A DNA stretch of 64,000 nt from Echinometra lucunter (GCA_029962745.1 CM057156.1:32680027-32744026); one strand, 5' to 3'; shown: positions 26,801-37,772, numbered from the stretch's first letter. Translations and numbers: made by a program. The notes: generated by a model not told the origin, from the sequence alone.

Positions 26801-28649
26801 TTCCAATATTATTTTAAACAATCTAACTTAGGAACTACACCCTCTGACCGTGACCGATATATAATACACTTAATTGTAAAAATTAATGTATTGCACCACT
26901 TAATCCTAAATGAGTTTCCCAGTATTCCAACATGAACAGTTTCCCACTGTATGTTTTGTAGTTCTACAAGCCCAAATCTTTTAATCACTCCCTGCCACAA
27001 GGGCTTGACATATACACAGTCCCAAAATAAATGCAAATATGACTCCGTCATTTGTTTACAGAAAGAACACTGGTCGTCTTCAACAAAACCAAATCTTAAT
27101 AGATGTTCTTTTGTATAAATTGCTCCGTGGATAATTTGTACTGAAATTCCTTAATCTTTAACAAAAGCGTTGTGATTCTGGGTTTTATAAATACATCTTT
27201 AGTTTCCTTTTTTGAGAATTCAAAATCATTTTGACCATCTCGAATTTTTAAAGCGTATGAACATTGCAAGTCTGTTATAAAATGATCGTAGACCTTTCTT
27301 GATGATACGTCTTTCAGTAGGATCGTATTTTCAGATCATGATAACACATATGATTACGCATACACCCATACTCACTCACGCACACACACAAACAGATGCC
27401 TGAGACTAGAAGATTTTAAATAACATATAAGATGGGAGATGCTTATAGAGTGTCTAAAAGTATTGATTTGGACAGTACTTTAGATTTGTTCATAGTTGTA
27501 TTTGATTTGATATCTGGTGGGAGTTCGTTCTATTTCTTTAATTCACTACTGATTAGGGACTGGAGACCGATTGTAGTTTTGAAAAGAGGAATATGAAGCT
27601 TGTTACCTTGGCAGGTGTTATAAGGGTGCAAATCTGAATTTAATACAAAAGGATTGTCTTTAGAGAAGCAGAGATTTTAGACGTTTTGATTTGATTCATA
27701 GTAATGTAATAACCTTTCGATTTCAGAAATTATGCCGTGCTGAGGAAGCAGAGAAATGTTGCAAGACTCTCCTTATTGAAATTGACAGATTAGAAGGTAA
27801 GACACTCACACCATTCTTGTCAAGTTTGTTATGTCACTGTCCAACGAAGATGGTGCTTGAGGCATTATGTTTATGGACATAGGCATATTATAAATTTACT
27901 AGATGAAAAGCAGCGCACGGATGTAATTACAGACAAAATGTAACATGAGTAACCATTATTCCTGTGAAATCTGCAAAATTAATCATGGGTCCAGTAATTT
28001 TCTACTGTCAACCAGTGAAGGTCTCCCTTGCATGGTAATTTGAAAAGGGCAAATTAATTTTTCAAGAAAGTCTCATCTTAGGACACTCTTTTCATTTAAA
28101 CCCTCCTTACAATTTATGCATGTCCAAAAGTAACGTGAGTAACTGACATATTTGTTGCACTAGAAGTACATGTAAGTAAAGTTCCTTTTCTAAGGTTTTG
28201 ATTCTTCATAAAGGTACTCCAGTACGTATGCAATGTGGTAACTAAAACTTATTCAGCTGATATATGTAGTAAGAGAACAGGAGCTGAAGATGTAGCTCAA
28301 TACCTCTCTAAATGTACCATGAGTAATCGTGAGATTTCCCAAAGCACATTGATTGTAAATAAATGATTTTACACCAAATGAATTAAACATTACTGGTATT
28401 GTTGTTATTGTTATTATTAGTATCATTACTGTGATTATTATTATTATTATCATTATCATTACTATTATTATTATTATTATTATCATCATTAAACAAAATA
28501 TGATAGAAAGTGAGCATAACCATTATCACTTCACTAATTGACTTCTTTTTCTTCTTTTTTTCACAGAGGAACTTCAGGAGTGGAATGACAAGCGCTGTAG
28601 TTGTCGGGCCGAATTGGAACAAAACTTAGCAGATATTAGTGTAATGTAA
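17892..28649 (+). CDS. Divergent short tropomyosin, complete, 8 coding exons
   Basis: Exons 17892-18017, 18443-18576, 20269-20314, 21558-21629, 23449-23519, 24358-24496, 27727-27796 and 28567-28649 join in frame to 741 nt, 246 aa; every intron is GT-AG. Tropomyosins are parallel coiled-coil dimers that lie along actin filaments and control access of myosin and other partners. The product is coiled coil throughout and aligns with the short (about 248 aa) isoforms. Best matched blocks are MEDKLEDAEEKGSYLKR, SKVAEMQEELTQLRNNQKSL, SSEKSDKYEYEIAEMEK, RAEEAEKCCK and LEQNLADISVM. Exon lengths 134, 46+72 (=118), 71, 139 (=76+63), 70 and 83 equal the classical tropomyosin exon series, with one exon split and two fused. 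Oddities are low overall similarity and six cysteines, five of them in the last 50 residues. The coding exon probably begins at 17861 after a TGCAG acceptor, so the leader is upstream. No long-isoform first exons were found. A true functional paralogue is likely because frame and splice sites are intact. Confidence 0.88.
19249..19771. mobile_element. MITE with 'CCCCCATCTCACTAGAAGGCGA' ends in tropomyosin-like intron 2
   Basis: The left end CCCCCATCTCACTAGAAGGCGA is matched in inverse by the right end, ATCGCCTTTCTAATGAGATGGGGG. The 523-base inside is GC-richer than the intron and repeats 'GATCGCC/GTCGCC' words. No transposase frame is present. Confidence 0.7.
20800..23110. repeat. Copies of the 'AGGTCAAAGGTCA' interspersed repeat in tropomyosin-like introns 3-4
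   Basis: At least four degenerate copies (about 20800-21240, 21780-22020, 22700-22880, 22900-23110) share 'GATATGAACTTCAA', 'TTTTGGGGTCA', 'AGGTCAAAGGTCA' and 'ATACATGAAAAT'. Other parts of the family lie at 18070-18140, 23690-23740, 24540-24580, 34142-34530 and 62395-62720, some starting with 'CCACCCACCAAAGGTGG'. The exon at 21558-21629 sits between copies. Confidence 0.75.
24868..24960 (-). repeat. tRNA-derived SINE head
   Basis: On the minus strand 'GGGGATATTTTGGTGTATTGG' is followed about 50 bases on by 'CCCCGGTTCAAATCCCGG', giving A-box-like and B-box-like blocks at tRNA spacing. The T stem has a mismatch and the acceptor arms pair poorly, so this is a tRNA-derived repeat and not a working tRNA. 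A T-rich tail follows on that strand. Confidence 0.5.
25060..26320. other. Tropomyosin-like intron 6, unassigned repetitive DNA
   Basis: No exon is supportable. The text around 25080-26130 ('TATGAACTTTGGCG', 'TGCGCGTACAACC', 'GACGAAGATTTCATGAAAATGGAATGAACCG') resembles old interspersed repeat of the same general kind as the 'AGGTCA' family. Confidence 0.4.
26327..27330 (-). mobile_element. 5'-truncated LINE (L1/Tx1-like), decayed
   Basis: Read on the minus strand, the DNA encodes the C-terminal end of a non-LTR retrotransposon ORF2. The blocks IIHGAIYTKEHLLRFGF, CSFCKQMTESYLHLFWDC and WQGVIKRF form the CxxC...HLFWxC zinc-knuckle region typical of L1/Tx1-type elements. At least two frameshifts or stops break the frame (near 27155 and 26806). 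The 3' end has AATAAAAAC and an A-rich tail, seen on + as the T run near 26330-26344. It lies antisense in tropomyosin-like intron 6. Confidence 0.75.
28399..28490. repeat. ATT/ATC microsatellite in tropomyosin-like intron 7
   Basis: Runs of TTATTG, ATTATT and ATCATT repeat for about 90 bases. It ends about 75 bases before the last exon. Confidence 0.9.
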
Positions 28650-28758
28650 ATGGTCTAAATCACTCACTAAAATTCTCTGCATGGATCTTTGATACAGGCA
28701 TGACATTTCTCATATCTAACCAGTTACTCCCAGCTTGTTTTCTTTTGTTATATCCATG

Positions 28759-28764
28759 AATAAA
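28759..28764 (+). terminator. Probable polyadenylation signal of the tropomyosin-like gene
   Basis: AATAAA lies 110 bases after the stop codon at 28647-28649, a normal distance for a short 3' UTR. Confidence 0.5.
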
Positions 28765-29074
28765 GAAATATGGAGGGTTACTATTACAGCAAGGAAAAGG
28801 GATCAATTCATTTACTTCATTTGCTGTATGTAATGACCTTAGACACTGTTTATCCTGTACAGATTTCTTGTTCTAATGCCTGTATGAAAACAGGCACAGG
28901 TGAGTGAAAGAAAAACTTATATTAACTCAAATATTCAGGACAAAGTTCATTTTCTCAACATACTACTTAACTATGATATCTTTCTCCCTCCAACCATGTA
29001 TACAAATTTTATTTCTATGATTCATGGGATTATATATACAGCTTTGTAATTCCTTAAATGAGTAAGGCATTGGC

Positions 29075-29922
29075 TTAACCCTGAAAGAACCGGGAAGGAG
29101 GGGCATTATGGCCCCTATGTCAAATTTTTGCCGATACTTCGCAGCAACTCAATATTTTGTTCTGAGATTCCTCCAGTTTTTTCTCTGATCTTTCCCGCAC
29201 ATTTTGAGTGTTGCCCGGGCATGCGGTTCCATAGTTACGCATAATTTAATACATGCACGTCGGACCCAAATTGCTCAAAAACATGATTTCATGTCGAATT
29301 TCAATACAAATTGCGTTTTCAGCCCAAATTTATAAATGTATGATTATTTTTGCTTTTACTGATTAAAATCAATTAACCTTATGCTGTTTATGATCGTAAT
29401 AGTGTCGCCGACAAATATCATTGAAAAAACAAAGAAATAAATAAGAAACTCTGAAAACAATAAAAATACATAACAAAAAATTTTGACAACCCATTTTTTT
29501 CTTTGAGGAATTGATAAGGATGCTATAAAAGACATTTGTACCAAAAATCATCATTGCTAAAGCTTTATTCAGTGAAAACTAGCCAAAGCTATGATTTCTT
29601 GCATAATTAGCATAATTAATTCATATAAAATAAAAAGAAATTGTTTAGTGAATTTCAGATATCACATGAATATCACGAGCAGTGCACCCATGGAATTTGA
29701 CTGAATGATGCATTTATATTTTGGAGCAAGCTGAGTTGGCGGATACCGGCGCTATAGAAGACTTCATTTTTATTATTATTATTATTATTATTTAGCCATA
29801 CTGCCTTGTAGATTACATCATTCTCTACCCTTTTACAGATTTTCGTGGCAATTTGACGATCCACGGCCACGGCCCCCCCATTCTAACAAGACCAGAAATA
29901 GCCCGGTTTTTTTTAGGGTCAA
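29075..29922. mobile_element. Possible old piggyBac-type MITE
   Basis: The left end is TTAA then CCCTGAAAGAACCGGG at 29079; the right end, read in reverse, is CCCTAAAAAAAACCGGG, ending at 29918, then TCAA (one change from TTAA). TTAA flanks with CCC-starting ends are the piggyBac pattern. The inside, about 840 bases, has an ATT microsatellite near 29769-29793 and no long frame. Confidence 0.4.
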
Positions 29923-30357
29923 ACAGGGGCCTGAAAGACCAGTACATTACAACCAGAGATTACAAAATTCACTGTACATTTAAATAGGGGAATAACAGTT
30001 TACAAAATTCAGTCTGAAGAATGCATAACTCGTATATGAAATCATTCCATATTCCTTTTGATTTGACATAAATTGCTCTTGTATATATGTAGGAATTAGC
30101 TAGGTGAGGTGTGTATCATGAAGTCACAATTCAATAGAAAGCATGGTGTGTAATCCATAATGATTTAGGTGTTTGTAAAGTATGCATATTGCAAGGCATA
30201 GCCAGAGGACCTGCACTGACATTTACCAAATGTGAAAATTTCTACAACTTGGTTTGGAAGTATTTAATCATTTCAATAAAGCATTTTATATGTATTTCAT
30301 ATTTTTAGGTTAACATATCATGAGAGATGTAAAATTACTTTAGAATAATACAAAATG

Positions 30358-30420
<63 letters not shown>
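30358..30420. repeat. (GTA)n microsatellite
   Basis: Twenty-one perfect GTA units in a row, then GTGGTAAT. Confidence 0.98.
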
Positions 30421-30426
<6 letters not shown>

Positions 30427-30704
30427 ATACTATCATTTGCAAATGTTTAGGACCACCAGGTAAACTGTTTATATTTTTCTGTTGACTCGCATTACATTTT
30501 CTCAATGAATGGTTGCATAATATTTATTTTACAGTGGTCCACATCATCAGAGAAGTGCTATGATTGCATGTGAATACAGATTTTTTTCATGAAATCGGGT
30601 CTTTTATGAAATATGACCATTGCTATGCATAAGCTGTTTCAAAATTTCAAGAAGATGGCTCATTCTGAACAGACAAAGGTTGTCCAATAAGCACTACACC
30701 CCCT

Positions 30705-30733
30705 CCCCCCCCCCCCCCCCCCCCCCCCCCCCC
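30705..30733. repeat. Poly(C) tract of 29 bases
   Basis: An uninterrupted C run after CCCCCT. No gene is visible between 30430 and 31570. Confidence 0.9.
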
Positions 30734-31572
30734 ATGTAGCGGGTCGTGTAGGCCCTAGTTCAGAGAAAAGTTGTAAAGAATCCCTCCAAGTCTTCTCCGG
30801 AAAGCAAGCCAGGGTATGTATATATTAGTGTAAGCACAATCTCTCATCAACAAAGCAATCAATTTGTTGCTATTATTGATAGGTCTAAGTTTGGTTATTT
30901 CAGTAAAATGCATTTTTATAGGTGGTCTTAAACTTTTGCAAATGATGCTACATGTAATAGTGAGCAAAACATGAAAAGTATACATTTTCCATGTATTTTG
31001 TTATCACAATGGAAATATAGGTCAATGGAAGTATAGTTCATTATATAACATACATGGAATTGCATGTTAGAAATGTCACATGACTTTGCGGTGGAACAAT
31101 CATGGTGCATGAAAGTTTTTAATGACGAGGTTTCAATGTATTTGGTGGTCACAGAAGTGAAATAGAATAATGTAGAATAAAACCAGAGCAATGCAACCTG
31201 ACTAAGCTCTCATTTAAAGGGGAAGGGCACACTGAGATCAAAGTTGGTTCTAATACTGCATCAGTGAAAGTTCAGAGAAAATCTGATAAAGAATGTAAAT
31301 AGAGAGTCATTAATTTCTAAAATAAGATTATGATTGATCCCACACACATTGGCAGCTCTGTGATTTTGTGATTTATCTTTTGATGTTCTGTACTAAAAAA
31401 AAAAAATTCTCTTGGGAAACTGTTTGATCATAACTACACCCTAAATCTGAAAATAAGGCATGTATTTTACATGACCACTATTAGTATATGAAACAAATTT
31501 ACTTCTGCATAAAAAATAAAGATTATATGATAATTGGACCAAATGGTAATAAACCATTTAAAGTTTTGAATT

Positions 31573-31723
31573 CCCTTGTAAAAAATATACCATGGATACC
31601 GTGGTAATTTGACGAAATTACCATCATATCATGGTAATTTGATGGTGCTTACAAGGTACTTTCTTGGTTTTGATGGTAATTTTGTCAAAATATCACGGTA
31701 CCCATGGTACTTTTCCTGTAGGG
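31573..31723. mobile_element. Short MITE built of 'TACCATGG / GGTAATTT' words
   Basis: The left end CCCTTGTAAAAAATATACCATGG is mirrored by the right end, CCATGGTACTTTTCCTGTAGGG. 'GGTAATTTGACGAAATTACC' lies inside the left half and 'GGTAATTTTGTCAAAATA' in the right. The 151-base unit would fold on itself. Confidence 0.6.
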
Positions 31724-31799
31724 TTTAAACTATGAAAACCTACATAGCGAATGTGTAACAAAACATTGTTATTTGATAATACAAGGTCATCTAACCTTT

Positions 31800-34140
31800 T
31801 TATTTTACTTCATTGTAGATACCCCAGTACTGCTTTTGTCATTTGTCATTGGGGAAACCAGTCTTTGGATTTTTCCGCAGTATCTGCATTTTTATTTATT
31901 TATTTTTTAAACTTGAATTCCCCATGTATGCAAGAAAATAGATTAAAATAACATGTACATAGTGAAGTTATCTTCAAAATATATTATTCTGAGCAGCTTT
32001 AGCAAAAAACATAAAAGGATCAAAATCTCAATTGTAAAAAATGCAGATACTTTGTTTTTCCTTCGCAGTGCAGTGTGGGCTTAGATGTATGTATGTGAGT
32101 GTGTGGTGTACTGGGGCAGAATTAGAAATCTACTTATTGATTTTGTAACCTCTCTTTGATTCTCTGTGGTCACATTATTATTAGGGAGAAAGGGTATGTA
32201 TCTTAATATCATTATACATTGATTATTGGATGATATTGGGTCTTCATAAAAAAATTAAACCCAACTTATGAAAAATCCTGTAAAGGGAATTGTATTTACC
32301 GATATTGAATTTCATATCATCAGAAAGAGTAATTCATATGCTTTCCATTCGGAGGTTTTTTAGGTTTCCAGGGTCAACGATCACCGAATGCCATTTCTTT
32401 CAGAATTTTGAGCAGAAACAGGTTCACTTTCTTGGAAAACACAATAGGCATGATATTAATGAGAAGCCTTTTGTCAGAGGGTCTGGGTGATGCAATTTTC
32501 TTCCTGGATGACCAAGACACCAAGACTGGTTTGACTACTGACCAAATAAAAAAACCTTTTACATTACCCTCAATATTCCAAGAATGGGCAGCTTAGAGTG
32601 AGTTTGGTGGCGTCATTCATTCTTGATTTACATGTATTAGAGAGATGTTTACAATGCTACATAAGGAAGTGAATAGTTCCAAACAGGCATTTGAAATGTT
32701 GTGTGAACTGTCAAGCCCTTGTGAATTCCAATTGCAGGCAAAGTCTGCTTACACCCCCCCCCCCCCACCTGCCATTTCAACATTGTGTTTTTAAGTACCT
32801 TGTAATTATGAATGACTGCAATTTATAGTTTTACATTCCTATACTCAGCAAAACATTCTTCTTATATGTACAGGTGTATGGTTTTTATTTGTGTGACATA
32901 CAGATTTCTTTAATCATACGATTGGATCATGATTTTCAATACTTCATTTGAATAATTGCATCATGGAAAATTAATCATGGCCGAGTCTAGTCTTTTCGTA
33001 AAGCATACACCAGTACCCATACCAGAAAGCAAAAATCAAGAAACTAAACACGACCAAAGTGGTCCAGAGGTTACCATAACCATACCATACCCATACCTGG
33101 GCGGACCACCTTGCAAGGTAGTCCACAGGCATACTATACCAGTACCAGCATGCCGGGCTGCCTAAATGCAATCCACTACCATACCAGATGTTGAGAGTTG
33201 AAGTGCACGCCACACCGTGCCCTTGCAGCCCACAGCTGTAATGTGTATGAAGTGCTCACCACATGATGCACACAAACAGTTATGATCTAGATGGAAATTT
33301 CTCGCGAAAATTTTGACCTTTCACCCTTGTAGTCATGCCAAGGAATCGCTGTGCAAAAGGGAAACCTAAATGTGGTGCCCTTTCTATGCAGGAAGTAAAT
33401 ACTAAATGCGGCTCTTGTTTACAGACCCTGGTTCAATTCAGGTATGGTTAGCTTTACAAAATTACTAAACCTAGCCCCTTTGATGAAGAGTATGGTATTT
33501 CTACCATCGCTCTTCCAGTATTGAACACTGATTTACTGTTTGGTTGTGGGAGAGTAGATGTATTGTAATGCAATTTACCCTGTGCCCTTTTTAGGGAATG
33601 CATTTTTTAAGGCTATGTAAAGTTAGTTTCAGACTGCAAAAGATACTTTCTTTTTTTACCAAAATGATTTTGATGTTTTGATTGTTTAATACTAAATAAA
33701 TTTCAAAGAATGAACTCATTAACTGGAAAAGGGAACTTGAGACTCCTGCTGCCCATTGAGTGAGTTGTATCTTCTTTTTTTCTAGGTTGTCTTTTCAACT
33801 TCATTATAAAAAATTAAAATCAGTTGAGCCTTCATATGCTTAGAGCAGAATACATCATAATAGTTTCTAGTTGATTATGTTGGTATGATAGTACATGTAT
33901 AACAAATTACTAACATGGCACATATATTGTAGGTAACTTGTCATAATGAATAACTTGTAATCCAGTGCTTGTATTTCAAAATTAGAATATTATCTCCAAT
34001 ATTTTAGCATTGTAATGATGTGGTCATTAAAGGTTTCATTTGCTAAACTTGCTTTTTTTAGAGTTTGTTTCGTTGTAGTATGAATATTAAGCTAGAACAT
34101 ATTTGATATTCCCTTTGAAAGGAAAGTACTTGTACATAAT
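31800..34140. other. Intergenic stretch, no supportable gene
   Basis: It includes a repeat near 32290-32600 whose word 'TTTCCAGGGTCA...ATCACCGAATGCCAT' is also found in inverse near 24060-24100, and an unusual 'CCATACCCATACC'-rich patch at 33000-33190. A short C run lies at 32754-32766. Confidence 0.5.
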
Positions 34141-34141
34141 T

Positions 34142-34530
34142 ATGCCTTTGCCCACCAAAGGTGGTGCGATAGGCATTATGTTTTGGGTTGGCCATCCGTT
34201 TGTCTAGCTTTTTCGTCAACACAATATCTCAAGAACCATTTGAGGTATGAACTTCAAACTAGTATACACTGTACATCACCATAGGAAGATGATCTGATTA
34301 GATTTTGGGGTATGTAGGTCAAAGGTCATTGGGTAAGAAAAGTATTTGAAATAATTTTCAAAAATGTGTTTCCACAATACTTTGGCATATGTGGCAGAGA
34401 TTTTATTGAAAGTTGAGTGAAATGTATTTTTAGGTGGAAGAGGCAATGGTATCTAATATGTAGCTGTCGTCGAGATGTGCATAAATTGAACATTCTGTGA
34501 GAGGCGGAGGCATAATTTTTGACCAGGCAG
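34142..34530. repeat. Interspersed repeat copy with perfect 'AGGTCAAAGGTCA'
   Basis: It begins 'TATGCCTTTGCCCACCAAAGGTGG', continues with 'TTTGGGTTGGCCATCCGTTTGTC', 'AAGAACCATTTGAGGTATGAACTTCAAACT' in pieces and 'AGGTCAAAGGTCA' at 34316-34328, and ends with 'GAGGCGGAGGCATAATTTTTGACC'. This is the best preserved copy of the family in the window. Confidence 0.75.
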
Positions 34531-34672
34531 TTCGAATTGCTCTTGTATTATTTATGAGATTGAGGAGTGAGCACGTAAGGGGAGGGGGGAGGGGGGTGGA
34601 ATGTGTTGCAAGTCCTGCTGTGGATTGTGATCAAGAAAACTAAGAGCATTTGATTTTGCAAACAAATGATGG

Positions 34673-34724
<52 letters not shown>

Positions 34725-34745
34725 AATGATGATAATATAATAATG
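34673..34745. repeat. (GAT)n microsatellite
   Basis: About sixteen GAT units, then imperfect GATAAT/ATGATG repeats. The Asp-rich or Ile-rich frames over it are not genes. Confidence 0.95.
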
Positions 34746-35172
34746 ATGATGATTATGATGATGAGGATAACAGTAATAAATGTAATAATGGACTTGAATA
34801 CTGCAAATTGCAAAATGCCTCTCGATGAAGGATAAATAACTTGTAGAAAGAGAAAGACATGATAAAATCAAAATGGCACAGTGTCGGAAGAAATTTCTCT
34901 ATCCAGATTGTATATTCATTCTTTATTTCCATAAATCAACAAAACATTGGTACAATTACATAACATTACAAAAAACATCAGTGGGGCTGGGATTTTTTAG
35001 TTGACCATTTGAATAAGGTTAAGTGTTTTCAGTGACCAAAAGTTTTGGTTAGTTAGGAGATTGCAACTTCCTACTTCAAAAGCTAGGAGGGATACTTCCA
35101 AATTCCAGGCTGAGATGTTGTGAATAAGAAGGACATATTTACTGAAGTAAATCAACACACCTACATGTACAC

Positions 35173-35883
35173 CTATTGTTATGTGATAATAAGACCAATT
35201 TCACATTTTCTATAATTTATCAATACTTAATCAATACTTCTACAGGAAGTAAAACAGGAAGTTAAATGTTTACAAACTTCACTCTTCTTCAGAAAATATT
35301 ACTCATACATCTTCCAACTAAAGCTATGATGCACTGGTCACTTTATGGTCTTCTTATTCACTACATCACTCCTTCCAGATAACTGACCCACTCCCCCAAT
35401 ACTGAGTAAAAGTTATGACGTACACAAGGCCTTTGGTCAAGAGCTCAAGGTTGACCAACTCCCAGTAGAGGGTTTACCCATTATAAAAGGGGTTCACTTC
35501 AGGACTCCAATCAGAGGGAGAGAACCAGAATACTTCAGAATACTTCAGACTAAATTCAAGACATCATCAGAGTACAGTCACCATCAGACTTACTCTAGAC
35601 TTCTGTTCATATCTTTGATCTTCAACTTAATAAATGTTAACTTCATACTTCAACTGACTTTGAGTCTTCGTGTCTTCATATGTGTTCTCTATGCTGGAAG
35701 AACGAAACACTAAATTCCGATCCCAAAACAGGACATGGTGGAGAACCCGGGCATCGATCCCGGTACCTCTCGTTATGTGATAATAAGACCAATTTCACAT
35801 TTTCTATAATTTATCAATTTATCGATTTATCTCTGTGCTGGAAGAACGAAACACTAAATTCCGATCCCAAAACACGACACTAT
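35173..35883 (+). mobile_element. Collapsed LTR retrotransposon (TRIM-like remnant)
   Basis: The left LTR runs 35177-35735 (559 bases), from TGTTATGTGATAATAAG to ...CCCAAAACAGGACA, with TATAAAA at 35482-35488 and AATAAA at 35629-35634, a complete U3-R-U5 layout. Next comes TGGTGGAGAACCCGGG at 35736, in the place and form of a tRNA primer-binding site. Only about 36 bases later a second, internally deleted LTR copy (to 35879, about 108 bases) starts and ends with the same words. CTAT flanks both sides (35173-35176, 35880-35883), a 4-bp target-site duplication. No gag or pol is left. The frame across the junction is not a gene. Confidence 0.75.
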
Positions 35884-36129
35884 TTTGCTAGGTTGCCTTA
35901 TCCAACGAGCAATTTTCAACACAAAGTCGCAAGTAGCGCGCACGCTGGTATCCCATATGACTCTACCTTTCTCCCTCACATGCACACCTATCTTATTCTC
36001 ACCTGCTCACCTTCCAGTGTAGATTTAATTATGTATTTTCTTTTGGTTTGAATCTTTTAGTCACATTTTACATTTCTGCCAGTGAGCAGAGCAAGCACGC
36101 AGAAAATTGTATGCATTTTAAGGGAAGAT

Positions 36130-36625
36130 CTTCTAGCAAAAGGCATGCCCACGATGGCAACCATTTTCAAAATGGCCACCACGGCCCTAAGGGGCAGAAA
36201 ATGCGATGTCTCCACATCTATCTCCACATCCCAAATCTTTTAATAATGTTTTAACCTACCTGTGTGCCGAATTCAGGGCTTTCATCACAAAATAGATTAA
36301 AACTTAGGGTTATTTTGGAAATTTTCTTCGCGAATAGCCCCCTTGACAAAACTTTTTTTTTAAATGGGACCATGAAGGTCTTGTAATATATTTCAACCCT
36401 GAAACTTCTAGATATGAATTATTCATCTCATACGACCTAAAATTTACTTTTCACAATTGATTTGGGACTGTGTTGTATAAGTGCCCCTACTGCGACCATT
36501 TTCAAAGATGGCCCCCACAGCCCTCAGGGGCAGAATCTGATATGTCTCCACATCTAAAGTTTATATTACATAAACATGTGTACCAAATTTGGTGCTTTTA
36601 TCACAAGATGCACAATTGGTCAGCT
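36130..36625. repeat. Two diverged copies of a repeat
   Basis: Words 'GGCAACCATTTTCAAAATGGCC', 'GGGGCAGAA', 'GATGTCTCCACATCTA' and 'TGTGTGCCGAATTCAGGGCTTTCATCACA' near 36150-36290 recur in order at 36490-36610. The copies are about 350 bases apart, so this is a degenerate direct duplication. Confidence 0.5.
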
Positions 36626-37299
36626 ATGCCACCACACTATCAGGACAGCAAATTCTTTGGACTTATGGTAAAGGATCACCAGTCAACCAATACATTTCAC
36701 GAAATTTATGGATGCATGATTTTTTTTTCACAAGCCAATTACATTAAAAGTCTTTGTTCATTAGCTTCGTATTAGAGTATCTCCATTTCCTGTTTCCTGC
36801 ATGTAAATTGCAAAAGGAAATGTAATTTTGATACTCTGTAATGCATTTTGTTATATTCGGATCTTTGGTTTGTCTTGGATCATAGCAATGAACATGCCCC
36901 CACTAATCATACAGTGCAATTTTGTGTGTGCTACCCCTTCCCTCCCCCCTCCTCTCAGCTTGACAACACATCAATGCAGCCATATATTGGGGAGGGGGAC
37001 TCAAAACAAATTGCCAGATGAGATACTAGTTGAGGCAGAAAATCTTGTGGACATAAACTCAAGGTGTAGATAATGCAAGTGTCTGAGACCGTGGAGCACT
37101 GGAAAGTCTTTATCAACTCTAGAGGATATTCAGCGAGATACAGAATACTGTAATCATGAAACATTTTGTGGTGTGAAAATTTTCACGCATTTCGCACAAC
37201 ATGACACTTGCGCAAAAATAAAAAATGCGCGACTGTGTTTTATTTGGGCTGAACGCGAAAAATCAATCGCACGAAAATTTCCACTTTTACAGTACAAGC

Positions 37300-37545
37300 T
37301 CAACCACTATCTTTTTTTGTGTATTGCATTCTATCAGGATTTCTAATCAGGTGTATACGCTCTGTGCTTCCATCATAAATGGTCTGGGACTGGGAACTAC
37401 TTCCATCGGTCATTCTGGATGCCTCATCAACGGTGGCCTTGGGGCTGACTTGCTGTGGTGTCATACGACGATGGATGCTCCCTGAGGATGTAGCAGTTCT
37501 GTTACCTGATGATAAGGTGTCCTGGTTAGGCGATGGTCCAGATAC
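37300..37545 (-). CDS. Possible orphan exon of an unrecognised minus-strand gene
   Basis: On the minus strand a polypyrimidine run and ATTATAG| acceptor are followed at 37545 by 81 open codons ending in TGA. The segment is GC-richer than the flanks and encodes a Ser/Thr/Gln-rich, probably disordered peptide containing SIHRRMTPQQVSPKATVDEA and SSSQSQTIYDGSTERIHL. I do not recognise a family. It would be a terminal exon; upstream exons would lie above 37560, where the assembly gap at 38159-38658 prevents a check. It could also be a chance frame. Confidence 0.25.
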   Translation of the reverse strand, partial: VSGPSPNQDTLSSGNRTATSSGSIHRRMTPQQVSPKATVDEASRMTDGSSSQSQTIYDGSTERIHLIRNPDRMQYTKKDSG

Positions 37546-37723
37546 CTATAATAAAAAAATTGCAAACATCAAGCATTGTCTCGCCTCCATCTCGCTACAT
37601 GTATGTGAATTAAAATGTGAACTGTGGTCTAGCAACTTTATCGCACAGAGCAATAATGATGATGTTAAATAAATTTTATTCCTGGAAAAATGAGTCTGCA
37701 TTTATTTGTGTTCCTCTTTTCCT

Positions 37724-37725
<2 letters not shown>

Positions 37726-37772
<47 letters not shown>

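Noticed and set aside
34548..34871. Ile-rich or Asp-rich frames
   Set aside because: They are translations of the GAT microsatellite.
35680..36051. 123-codon frame with a repeated CWKNETLNSDPKT peptide
   Set aside because: The peptide repeats because the frame crosses the ends of both LTR copies.
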